Shown: in pieces, positions 1 to 11,395 of the stretch | Layout: every line of letters begins with the position of its first letter | Position numbering within the stretch: position 1 is the first letter of the stretch | Assembly: GCA_026686845.1 (NCBI GenBank) | Contig: JAIVEN010000003.1 | Span: 1,304,501 to 1,368,500 of the forward strand | Source of the DNA: Adenanthera pavonina | Taxonomy: Eukaryota; Streptophyta; Magnoliopsida; Fabales; Fabaceae | Length of the DNA: 64,000 nucleotides | Direction: 5' to 3' | Program-made: the position numbers and the translations under genes | Notes under the pieces: model-generated | The model's database searches: none | What the model was told of the DNA's origin: nothing | The model's input: the letters and a program-made list of their open reading frames with translations, nothing else

Positions 1-652
1 TAACAGTTTCTGCCCCCCTGGTTTTATTTGACTCTGACGCATAATTAAAATTAACATCAGTATTATCCTTCAAAAGAGGCTCTTGAAGAATGCTATCTTC
101 ACCTTCATTTTTCACAAAAAACCCCAGGTAACAAAAGAATACACTCACAGACGAGGAGACGGCATCAGAAATCAAGTATTGAATCTCTAACTGAAAGTGT
201 TTTCTACAGAGAAAAATGTCCAGCATAATGCAAGAACAGGAAATGAGAAAGAAGAAAGCGCACCAAGCTCTGAAGAAGGACGGAAATCTCTTTTCACCTG
301 AACTGAAGAATCCTGTGCGCAAGCTAGCACAAACGACACCCCAAGCAACTGTCTTAAGCGCCAAATCCAAAAGGGTCACCAACATTTCATCCGACCAACC
401 TTTTCTATACCAATAGAAGTAATACATTAGACACATGGCAAGATTAAATGTGGAAGCTCCCAAAGTACACAACAGAGTTCTCTTATAGAGAGTGGTTCTA
501 AATTTCTCTTTGGAACCATCTCTAGCACCCACTGCAATTTTGTTCCACACCCACCAGACGGAAAACGCAAGTAACAATACTAGATGGAGAGAAGCAGACA
601 GCAAATGTAAGAAAATGGGCTTTAGGAGATGACATGCCAAAACCAACGACAT
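1..652 (-). CDS. ABCC3-like: ABCC-type ABC transporter, copy 1, first exon only (cut by window edge)
   Basis: This is the 5' part of exon 1 of a full-length ABCC (MRP) transporter; the rest lies left of the window. The frame is open from an ATG at 652 to base 1, about 217 codons. An in-frame TAA at 656-658 lies just upstream with no other ATG between, which fixes the start. The protein begins MSLVLACHLLKPIF and matches the N-terminus of the intact copy at 24751..30667 nearly codon for codon. It contains the hydrophobic TMD0 helices and ends in the cytoplasmic linker (SILQEPLL motif) before the first core membrane domain. Family knowledge: vacuolar or plasma-membrane export of glutathione conjugates and other organic anions. 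No stop or frameshift is visible in this part, but the gene's integrity downstream cannot be judged. Confidence 0.85.
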   Translation of the reverse strand, partial: MSLVLACHLLKPIFLHLLSASLHLVLLLAFSVWWVWNKIAVGARDGSKEKFRTTLYKRTLLCTLGASTFNLAMCLMYYFYWYRKGWSDEMLVTLLDLALKTVAWGVVCASLRTGFFSSGEKRFPSFFRAWCAFFFLISCSCIMLDIFLCRKHFQLEIQYLISDAVSSSVSVFFCYLGFFVKNEGEDSILQEPLLKDNTDVNFNYASESNKTRGAETV

Positions 653-1005
653 AGCTTACTCGAGTAGGGACAAATTAACCATCAAATAAGGAACTATCTG
701 AAATGGGATTCAGTTTCTAGTTCTCCGAAATTGAAAATGAAAATTCTGAGCTTAAAAACGAAGGGAGTAAGAAGAAGAGGAGGGTCAAAGGTGAGATGGG
801 TTGGAGGTAGGTTAACGTGATGGCCAAGGAAGAAGCATGAAAGGAAGTGTAGCTAGTTTCCTGGAAAGGGAAAAGATCCTGAAAGAGAGAGCATCGTTAC
901 AGGAAATGTGGCCAGAAGAAGACGAAAATGAACCGAAACCTCGATGTATATGTTGCAGACTGGTAATCATAAAGTGTAATATTTGAGTGGATGGACCTTA
1001 ACATG
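653..1005 (-). promoter_or_regulatory. 5' leader and proximal promoter of ABCC copy 1
   Basis: This stretch aligns with the DNA just upstream of the other two ABCC copies (20501-20740 and 30668-31010). A TATA-like word, read on the minus strand as GTTTTTAAGCTCAG (about 747-760), lies about 100 bases upstream of the ATG. A similar TTTTAAGC word is found 100-165 bases upstream of the ATG in both other copies. The shared block GTTAACCTACCTCCAACC is near 802-819. The TATA assignment is an inference from conservation between paralogs. Confidence 0.45.
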
Positions 1006-1365
1006 ATTGCCATAAGCTTCCCACCATCGCGAATAGATAAAAAGGAGAAATGGCAAGGGTTGACGTGGAGAAAAAAGGAGAAAAAAGAGAGACAGGGAGA
1101 AAGAGATAGACAAGGAGAAAAAAGGAGAAATGGCTCGGAGAAGGTAGGTTGAGGTGGTGCCCGAGGAAGAGGAATGAAAGAGGGGTGTGGCTAGTTTTCA
1201 GGAAAGGGATGAGATTTTGAAAGGACAGACCATAGTTACAGCCAAAGTGACCTGAAAGACTAAAATCAACTCAAACCTCAATGTGTATATTGGTGACTGA
1301 TAATCATAGAGAATCATATGAGGTGCAGGTCCTTAAAATGATCAGCATGTGCTTCCCATTCCCGT
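790..1365. repeat. Local tandem duplication of the ABCC upstream block
   Basis: Two diverged copies of the same upstream block follow one another, at about 790-1005 and 1135-1365. Shared landmarks in order are gaggtaggtt or gaaggtaggttgag, the word gaggaagaggaatgaaag or its variant, ctagtttcctggaaaggg or its variant, aaacctcgatgtatat or aaacctcaatgtgtat, and gactggtaatcata or its variant. They are separated by an A/G-rich stretch (1030-1130). The other ABCC copies show this block once. Confidence 0.6.
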
Positions 1366-3599
1366 TGAATATGAATGATTAATATTTTAGAATAAAATCT
1401 TGACTGTCGAGAGGTCGTCTTCTTTTTTCTTTTTTCTTTTTTTTCCTTTTGGCCAACGACTTAAAAGAAGTCTACTAATGAAGAATTAATAAAATATCAT
1501 AGTTACTATATTGAAATCACAGTTACTGTAGATATATATTAAAATCTATATATACCTTAAAATTTGCAAGAAATCGCACTCTTTATTGATTAATTATAAT
1601 TATAAATAGTATAATTTGCCTTAAACTTTATCCAATCGCAATGTAGAGGTCCAGCAACCTGTAGGGATAAATTGAATTGATAACCTTGAGCTCACATGCC
1701 CTTTTGGGATCAAATAAAGGAGTCCCAAGCAACTTACCAGGAAAAAAAAAGAAAAAAAAGGGAGTCCCGAGCCGATGATCTAATAGTGTCCCAATTTAAT
1801 TGTAAAACCCATGCAATGCACCGTTTATTATGGCAAAATTACATCAAAGCCTACAAGTTTGAAAAATTTAAGATAAATAATCTTCGAATACATTATTAAT
1901 TCTTTTCAGAGCTGTGAGAGATTTTTCATAGTTGGTACAACCAAATCTTTCATCTTTGAAATTTATGCAAACTCATTATCATTAAAAATAACATTTTACT
2001 TATAATTTTGTATGTTTTTTATGAAACTAGGCATGTTTCTTAATGTATGGCATATATGACTATAAATTTTATATTTTATATTGATCTTTCTAAGAACTTT
2101 ATTTCTTTTTGAAATCTTTTAACATTTTTCTCATGATGTTACAGAAAGGTTTATTTCTCTCAAAATTTTCTCATTTCTGTTGGATTTGCCCACCCTCATT
2201 GTACCTTCATCATGAAAAGATTTAATTTAAAAACTAATCTAATTTATTAATTTAATTTAATTATTACAGTAATGAATTATTATCTAATAATTGATTTAAA
2301 TTTTGAATTTATTTTCAATCTAGGTATAAGTCACTTCCTTAACTAAAATGAAAGGTCAAAACTATTTGACATGAGTGATAATCAAACAACGAAATATTTA
2401 CTCATTAGTATATTCTTATAAAAACTACTATATAATTAATTAAAAAAAATTATATAATTACTTAATCGCTAAAGACTGCATGCAATTCATGGTTCTAATA
2501 TTTGTGTCGGCTGAAAAAAAACTATATTGATGGCTTCTTATTGACTAATTAATAAACATAAAGAATCAAATTTCAAATGCACCTTCGTTTTCTTATTTCA
2601 CAGAGCAAAGACTTAAAGACCTAAAAATTTTTTTGGGACTTAAAAGACTTTTTCGTCAACCAATAAATTTTTTACAATTAGATTATTCACTGAAATTACA
2701 ATATAATTTATACAAGCACTATGCCAAAATTAAGAATAGTTGGCGTTTGTTTTTTATTTTTATTGGCATTTCCAAAATACCATTTAATAACGTGCTAATA
2801 AAAATCATACAAAAACGTTGGCATTTAAAAAACAACAACTAAAAGCAGACTTAAGTTGGCATTTATCAGATAAATATGCATGTAGGTTTGGTCATTAATT
2901 TAAGTTAATACTAAATAGTTTTGTCTTTGTTCAGATTCTATTAAACAATAGAAAATATTCCCTTATAATTAATAATATTTGTTCAAATCAAGTCATTTCG
3001 ATGATAACACGTTTTATTTAATTTTATACTGATGACCTTTGTTATAATAGACGTTCAATTTTTTTTTCCTAACTAAATTATCAAAGTATGTTGATCATCA
3101 GAAACATTACACACAATACGAAAAGAATTCTTAGTGGCCAAAATTTAAATTATTTAATTTATTTGGGCTGCAATATACTTCAGTTCCTTTAACTCTACAT
3201 ACTTGAACTTTATTCTCATCCTTTAATTTTAATTTGACCCATTAATTTCATTTTAGTTTCATTTTCATCCGTTAATTTTATTTGGTTTCCAATTTGTTGT
3301 TAATTTTATTTTAAATTTTATTTTTAACTCTTAATTTCATTTCGTTGCAATTTTATCTCAAAGAAGGATATACATTCTATTGTATTATCATTGATTGGAA
3401 AATTTGGTTTGCAATATTATTGACAATATGTAGGCCATTTATTTAATTTTTTTTAGAAATTTTTTTTTTAAAATGCACTTTTAAGATATTTTAAAAAGTT
3501 TGTTAAACTTTTGAAAATACTTTAAAGATGAAAAAAAGTAGATTTTTAATTATTTTGATAAACCACTTTAAATAATTTCTAAAGAATTAAAAGCACTTT

Positions 3600-3900
3600 T
3601 TAACTCATTTGGCAACAAATGACCAATGCCTAATGGCCCCCACCATCCCTTGGCCATAGGTTGCCTATCAGCATTACCGGTCGCCAGCTAGCCACCAATC
3701 ACCGGTCATTGGACCCAACTGCCACCACAAATCACTAGCTATCACCATTGGTCACTAGCCACTGGTTGTCAAACCCAATCACCATTGTTGTTGCCGGCCG
3801 ACAGTTGCTACTGTCAACCGTCGGTTACTAGCTTTTAGTCGCTAGTAACCAACCACCAACCTCCACCACTCATTGGTTACCGTCGTCAACCAAACAAAGT
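3600..3900. repeat. Cryptically simple GC-rich stretch (CACCGGTCACTAGCC-like words)
   Basis: About 300 bases made of overlapping, diverged words such as accggtc, ctagccacc, cactggttg and tcaccattg, embedded in DNA that is otherwise strongly AT-rich. Flanking sequence carries runs such as aaagcacttttt. It reads like a degenerate minisatellite or the GC-rich core of an old element. No clear terminal repeats or target duplication were found. Confidence 0.4.
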
Positions 3901-4639
3901 ATTCAAGTAGAAGTAGTTTTTATTATTGTAACCAGAGATAAAATAATTTCCACTTTTTCTAAAATATCTAACTAATAAATTACATTTTTTAAAGCCTAAA
4001 TAAATTGGCCCATAGAGTTTAGAAACAACCGTAGCATTTTTTATTAATTAAAAATATAAAATAATTATAGGTACTAAGTATTTCTTTTTGGCCACGGTAC
4101 TAAGTATAAACTAACTGAAACGTATTAATTATAACTTGTATAATGTGTGAATCTCCATAACCTACCTTTTTAATGTCCATAACCTCCAACTTTCAGTATT
4201 CTTCAATAACCTCCCAAATGAATGATATCTTGGGAGTTTTTCTCATATTCAATACCTATAATTTTCAAATGTTACATGTTGTATAATCATATGAATTAAT
4301 TTCGTTACTTTTTTTTTAAGCTCTTAGGTCAATTTTTAATGGTTGGGGTGGAGACCTATATATAAATTAAGGGCATGTACATTTTATTTGAAACATTGAA
4401 AGGAATAAAAAGCACTCTTCCCATTTCTCCTCTTTTACAATTCTCTCTACTCTTATTTAATTGTTTATGTTTCCCCATCAATTTTATAACGAAATGTAAT
4501 TATCGTTTTAACTTTTTTATCAATGAAGAAAATTATGTACCTATATAATTTATAACAACAAATATTTAATTATCTATTCAATTTTATTTTTCTTTATTTT
4601 ATTATAAAATATAAAATTAAATATCATAAATAATGGTAT

Positions 4640-4800
4640 TTGAGAAGGAAGATCATAAGAGGATAATCACGTCTGCTTTCCATTGAATACGAATGGATAA
4701 AAAAAAAAGGAAAGAATGAATAAAATATCATATTTTAAAATAAAATGTTGACTGAAAAGAAGTCAAATAAATTAGAAGTTTACTAATCCATATACTCTGG
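4640..4800. repeat. Relic of the ABCC upstream block
   Basis: The order of words gcttccattgaatacgaatg-like, then aataaaatatca, then ataaaatgttgactg, then aagaagtc is shared with the blocks 5' of copy 1 (about 1345-1425), copy 2 (about 20775-20850) and, more weakly, copy 3 (about 32035-32115). No gene exon follows it here. It may mark a fourth, lost ABCC copy or an extra duplication of the upstream region. Confidence 0.45.
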
Positions 4801-6286
4801 GTTCTTTTAATAAGTCCCTATTTCATGTAGATTAATAAGTCTATCTTAGAAAGATCTTAGGAGGAAATATTCTTTCCACCAAGTGCTTGGTACTATTGAC
4901 AGAGATGGTATCAGTTTAATTAAAGATCTCAAATTTAAATTCTAATAATGTAGTTGCATTAAACATCTGGTGGTAGAGTTTGCCATCATTTATAGTTCTT
5001 CTTGACTCGATCTAACCTGATTTGATTTAGATTAGTCAAAACCCATGGTGGCTTCCAAAAATCGGTTGGCATCATTACACCAATAGCTTTACACTTCTAG
5101 CCAGCTTACTTCAGAACTAGCATCACCACTTGCATTTCTATAGAGAGTTGCATGGCTTAATTGTCTTGTAAATCAACTCTGTTACACAGTTTGTGTAATT
5201 TTGCACAACCTGACCAGATGGGTCTCTGCACAAGCTACCATACATCCCCATAAGAAATTCACTGGAACATGCATTCTAGCATTCCATAAATCAAGATAAA
5301 TTAGAGTGTGTACTATGATTTGCATGGAATTTGAGATAAGCTGCATTATTTATAATTTCCTGCAACTTTTATAGATATATTGACAATGTTAATATTGGTA
5401 ATTATTCACAAATAATATATAAACTTGCCAACATATCGGCTATTGCATCAACATTTTAGACAAACAATTCATTTCAATGATTTTCTTTATTTGACTTCAT
5501 CACTTTCCCTGAAAAATTTTAGTCGAAGGGAAAATGTAGATGAGATGAAATCTCAGCAGCCAATGAAATTCTCAAGTAGAGATTTACAAGCCACACATAA
5601 ATCAAGGCCTCATGTGGGAATGAATTGGTTTTAATTTATGGTATTTTACATAGGGAATTGCATAACTGGGGTTTTAATGCATATTTCCTCATTTAGGTAT
5701 ATTCTAGACCATTTTTACTCTATATGCTAGTCCGCATGTGTCTAAGGTTTATTTTACTGGAAGGAATTCAAGGCCTAGTAAGATCATAGAGCCAGATGAA
5801 CTCGAGAAGAAAAAAGCCAAAAACTAACATAAATACAATGACGAATTCGTTAATAATTTTGAAGTATTATGAGTGATTTTAGGCTAATGTGATTTACAAG
5901 ATCATATCCAAGGTGCTTACAAATTGCTTGAAGAATTGGCTAGAGACACATCTGGAGGTCATTTTGCTGGAGAGGATCCGTTTTGCAGCCCTACTTCGGC
6001 AATTTTTTTTGAAGTTTTTTTTCTTTAAATGCTAGAAATCAGAGGAATTTGTAGATAATGTAACTCGACTAACTATATAGTTTATATGTATATATAAAGT
6101 TATTTATATATGTAATTCTAGGAAAAGAAAAAGAAAGTAAACGTAATTTTTTAGAATCATGATGGCTGCATAAAGATAATCCTAAAAATTGTTCTATTTT
6201 CTTTTTCTTTTTAACATATAAACAAATTAAACTAGTTATTATTATTCTTTTAAGTGATATAATCCTAACATAATTTATTGCAATGC

Positions 6287-6287
6287 A

Positions 6288-6324
<37 letters not shown>

Positions 6325-6326
6325 CA
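6287..6326. repeat. (CA)n/(TA)n microsatellite
   Basis: An uninterrupted run of about 14 CA dinucleotides followed by a short TA run. It explains the poly-VC peptide that a minus-strand reading gives here. Confidence 0.9.
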
Positions 6327-9300
6327 CATTGTGTATTCCAGAGATACGGCACTTATTTAGTTAAATTACATAAACTTATTTTTGCTCTCCATAATAAAAG
6401 AAAAAGGAAAAAAGACTTTGGAAAGTTGTGAATATGAGGTACTACTACTTTCATATTGTTATAGTTTCATAATCTTCTTGTTTCTTTCATTCATGGGCAT
6501 TAGGATTAACATGCTCTCAAAAATTCCTAATCCTAAATATCATTAAAAACACACATATACACATCACACATGCAAGTTACAACTACTAACATCTGCAACT
6601 CAAACAGCAAGAGTGATTAACATTATTTGACTGGGTTATCACAAATTCACACTAACCAATCCGTAATACATTGTGATTGACTGATTTCTCCAAATTCTAG
6701 TCATCAACTATAAATTGTCTTGTACTATTCAGTGATTAACCCATCACTCCAAACTGGACTTGGATCTCATGGTATATGCTGGGCAAATGAAAATGACTTA
6801 TCCTCTAGCAATCTTGTGGGTGAGTCATGCTCCTCAATCAGTCCTGCATCAAGATCCATGGAAATCATAAAAAGGACAAAAGGAACATATCAAAGCACAT
6901 AAACTACACATGTTCAAAGAAGAATAACGAACATCTTCATTTACCTTGATTAAGAAGCAGAACCATATCACTGTCAAGAATAGAAGTTATTCTATGTGCA
7001 ATGGTAACAACTGTACAGTCAGAGAAGTGTTTCTGAAGAGTTTTCTGAATCAAATTATCCGTGGCAGTATCAACTGATGCAGTAGCTTCATCTAACACCA
7101 ACACCTTACTTCTCTTAAGAAGTACCCTACCAAGGCATACCAACTGCCTCTGACCCAAGCTCCAATTCTCACCATTTTCACTAACTACACCGAATTTCAT
7201 GAAACCAGAAAATTTTCAGTTCTGGGATCAGAAACAGTATACTACATCTTTATGTTCAAGATAACAAAATAAAAGACAAACCTGCAGAGTCTAGCTTTCC
7301 TTCTTTCTTTCGAACTTCATCTCCAAGTTGACACTTGTCCAAAGCCTACAAGTATGTCAATCAATGAAGACATAGCCTTAGAAACAGAATTGAGTTTTAT
7401 TTTGGGACAGAACCTAACGTTTATGTGTATGCATGTGTTTTTTAAAAGATAGCAAGCTTACTTCCCAAATTTGTTCATTGGTAACTCTTCCAATGGTTGG
7501 ATCTTGAGGAATAATACTTAGTCTAGACCTCAAATCATGAAGTCCACTTGACAAGATGTTGGTGCTGTCAATCATAATTTGTCCAGCAGTTGGCTCAATG
7601 ATTCGAAAAAGCATTTGTATGAGAGTTGATTTACCACTTCCTCTTCTCCCTACTATGCCAGATTTCATTCCTCCGGTGAATTTGCGTGTTATGCCATGCT
7701 CCACAAGTGGTAGATGTGGGGCATAACGAACCTTCATCATATGCATGAATAATATCAGTACGAACATAATGTTAAATCCATAAACAAAAACAATCTTTTA
7801 CAGGGCATAACCTTTCCTTTTGAAGATAAATTCCAACCCTTAATAAAAGACATACTGGGCTAAAAAATTCCCTAACGGAAAATTGAAGGAAAAAAAAATT
7901 CCCCACAAGGTACATATGATTGAGATTTGAACTTGGACTCAAATTTCTGACTAACACATTGTACCTGTAGATCACGAATATCAACTTCTCCATGTGAAGG
8001 CCAGGAAGGATAAGGTCGATTTTCTTCTATTACAAGAGGAGTTTTACATGGAATGTAGGTGTACTGTAGTATTCTCTCCACTCATATAATTTTGTTCTCC
8101 ATTTTGCAAAGATCCACCATCACCCAAGCTTGTAACATATCCAAATTAAGTCCATATGTAACAGCTAATCCAGCAATGCCTTCAGAAATATGAAACAAAA
8201 CAAGTAAACAATTACTCTGAATTACCTCTCTCACATAAGCATAGCAGCTGTCAATTGGTTAATGTAGTAAAACTGAATTACTTACTCGGATCTATGACTG
8301 CCTGTGACACATATATCAAGAATATCAAGAAAAAGGAAAAGATGATAGAAGACAGCATATCCAAGCAGGAGCACAACCATTCCATAGCACCAGCAATAAT
8401 GAAATTCGGACAAGAATACTCTTCCACCAGTTCCATATTAGTTTCCAGGAATCTTAACTCCTGATCAAAGCTTCTAACGGTTGTTGTTCCTGAAATTGTT
8501 TCGGCATAGTGTTGAATGATTGGAGCTTTTTGCAAAGTCCAACTATTCGTGATAGTTCTCGAGATGCTGGTAAATAGTGTTGCTGCAGGATTTAAGTTTA
8601 TAAGATGTAAGTAGTCAATATATGACATGATACAGTAGAAACACACAAAATAGAGGTAGCAAATAAGTGCATAATCTATGCAGGACAACAAAGGAGGAAT
8701 ATTCATGAAATATGTGGAAGCTTATGTTGTCTAAGACAGCATGGTTTAAACAAGATACCTGGCACCAAATGCTCATAGATATCACAGGTATAAAGATGAT
8801 GAAAACCTGCCATACAACCTGAGACATCACTGCTATTATTCCCAAGAGTTGGATTAAAGAGAATGCAAATCTTCCACATTTATAAGGAATGTCGATATCC
8901 ACCAGACTTTGATCCGTAGAAGCCTACAAGAGAGCAAAGAGGAAATAAAAAGATTGTAAGTGACGCAATGCATTATCCTTGACATAGTTGTTGAATAAAA
9001 TAAAACCAATAAGATGAAGGGGGCTGTTAATTTAAGTGATATGACAATTTAAATTCAGAGGTTATGATATCTTGCAACTATTAAGAGCTGATAAGAAAAC
9101 AAAAAAGAAAAAAAAAAAAAACAGAAAACAGTGGCATGTACACTCTTCTGCTTACTTTACTAATGATTCTTCCGCTTGGAGTGGCATCAAAAATGACATT
9201 GGCACATGGAAAATGCACAAGTGCATTTTGTTGAAGAGTAGAGTTGCAGTCTTATAACCAGCTGTCGAAAGAAGCATTTCTCTGGCAAGGATGCAGAAAG

Positions 9301-9794
9301 AATTTCCTATGGCTATAGCAACATAGACAATTATAAGCATATAGGCTCCAACAGGTGGTTTCACATCTGGAGAAGTGGGAGTTGCCCAAGCCATCCAATA
9401 GTTGCTTCCAATTTGGAGAAGTTGAAATAGAATTTGAGCCAATAATATAAAAGGTACAAGAGCTCCTCCATATGCTGGTGAAATATATTTCCAATAGACT
9501 GAGAGCGTAACCTTACCTTTCTCCCTGTCTTCCTCTTGAATAAGCTGGCCTTTCGGTTCAACTGTATCATCTGTTTTACCACTTTTCCTTTCTTTGTTTG
9601 CCTCTTTTTCTTCTGTAACTTGTGCACCAGAGATATTTCTTTCTTGATCTTCTGTACTTAATTTATCGGGCACTTTCCTTCCATCTAGTGAATCAAGGGC
9701 AGACAAAGCTTTTTTATGTGCACATTGAGTAATTTCCCCATCATTCATGACCAAAGATATAAGGTGAACTATAAAAAGATTAGAGGACACAAAG

Positions 9795-10253
9795 TGAAAG
9801 AATAAAAGGTAGGGAAGACATACATTCCAATTGAGAAAGTATTCTCCCACACAGAGAGGATGAAAAATTCCAGGCGGTAAAAACAAAATCTCCTGGACTT
9901 TGTTTACTGCTTCACCATAGATACACTCGTGAAGGAAAATTTAGAGGAAGAGAGTGAGAGCCTTTTTTTTTTTTTTAGAGGAAGAGAGAGAGAGATTCCC
10001 AGAGCTAATTCACCAAAGGTTACACCCCGGGATCAAAGAGTCTCAATTGAAAAAAATTGAAACTCACCTTCACATACGCACACACGTTCACTGATTTTTC
10101 TCCGAGTGTGCGTTGTGTGGGAACGGTTAACATTTAACCGTTCCCTCCCTCTCTTATTAAATTAATATTAAATAAAATACTTTTATTATATTTTGGGTTT
10201 GGGCCCTTATGTTTGGGCCCTCAATTTCCACCCATCAAGGGTGTAACCCAACA
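9795..10253 (-). repeat. 3' LTR of the copia element
   Basis: A 459-bp copy. On the plus strand it begins TGAAAGAATAAAAGG and ends GTGTAACCCAACA, so it has TG/CA ends. The target duplication CAAAG lies directly to its left. Its inner edge abuts a purine-rich tract on the sense strand. Confidence 0.95.
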
Positions 10254-11395
10254 TCTCTCACTCACACTTGATGGATTAACCTCTTACAATTCTTCCTTTC
10301 AATTTCATACTAAGTGCTCTACCGTGACCGCATGGGCATGACGTCTGTAATTAGGTATTCTTATACCAGAAATCCTTCTCAAGGACCAGCATAGAATCAC
10401 CTTATGTATTAAGCATTTATTTTGTTCATGTATTATGCCTTGAATGTCCTAGATTTACCCATATACATTTTCATTCATGGCAAATCTAATCCCTCATAAG
10501 TTTTTATATAAACTTAGATTGCCTAACTCTTGTATACTTGGTGTCTACGCTTAAGATGTTAATATCATAACTTCTTAACGGACATGTCTTAGACACTAGT
10601 ATAAGTGTGTATATATTCAGATAATCTTCCTTTCGTCCATATTTCATTTCAATATGAAACAATTGCTTTCCTAGCATAAGACCTTTTGATCGAATTTATC
10701 ATGACCATTGGATATATGCTAAAGTAGCTAACATTGAATCATTTTCCATGAAAAATGTCAAAGTCATAAGGACATTAATGAGAGGATTTATTCTTCTCTG
10801 GGACTCACACAGTAATGAAGCAGGGGTCTATTCACTTACTTCCCAATTGCGGTTTTAAAAACACATGCAGTATGAATTGCATGCTACGATGTTATTCTTA
10901 TCACATAAGAGCGTATGTCGATTTTGTTTTTATTGTTAACACCGTACAAATTTAAGTTCAGGCACACACAGTGTATAACCCGAATTCTACCAATGCTTCC
11001 ACTTATCATAACGTCTTTGTTGGAGAATTCTTATATGGTTCCATGTATTATGGATTGTGGGTATCCATAATTCAATCCAAAATTTATATTTATTGGATCT
11101 CATCCCGACTTATTCTCTACTTTTTGTCGGGGCGACTTATTTTGTATTGTTTAACTATCATATCTGCCCTCTTGCAGATTTACTAGTGAATACAAAAAAA
11201 AATGTCTCATCTTTGCCCACTCTCCATGAGTGTCAAAGGTAGTTGCTCATATGAGAAATCTAACCTTATCAACATGAACGACATACTAGACATTGTATAT
11301 TTTTTCAGAAGTATATGTACTCATTATGACTCAATTATAGAAAAATGCACTTAATTTTATTTATATAATTGATCATTACAGAGATTTGTGTTACA
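10254..11395 (-). other. 3' non-coding region of the copia element, with purine-rich tract
   Basis: Directly inside the 3' LTR, bases 10254-10262 read AGTGAGAGA in the element's sense, a short candidate polypurine tract. The rest, up to the polyprotein stop at 11396, holds no ORF that I can recognise. About 1.1 kb of 3' untranslated sequence is longer than usual for copia elements. Confidence 0.55.

Larger units (their letters stand above)
1366..6766. other. Intergenic spacer between ABCC copy 1 and pseudogene copy 2
   Basis: No convincing gene was found; the ORFs here are short, unconserved and AT-rich. Bases 1900-3060 are homologous to the 5' flank of copy 2 (21100-21900), for example the shared word tggttctaatatttgtgtcg near 2490 and 21411. 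Bases 6370-6760 are homologous to the 3' flank of the intact copy (24440-24750), for example ctactaacatctgcaactca. A relic of an ABCC-upstream block is at 4640-4800. A GC-richer, cryptically simple stretch is at 3600-3900 and a CA microsatellite at 6287-6326. Confidence 0.6.

Noticed and set aside
6069..6329. Minus-strand ORF with a poly-VC run
   Set aside because: Produced by the CA microsatellite at 6287-6326.
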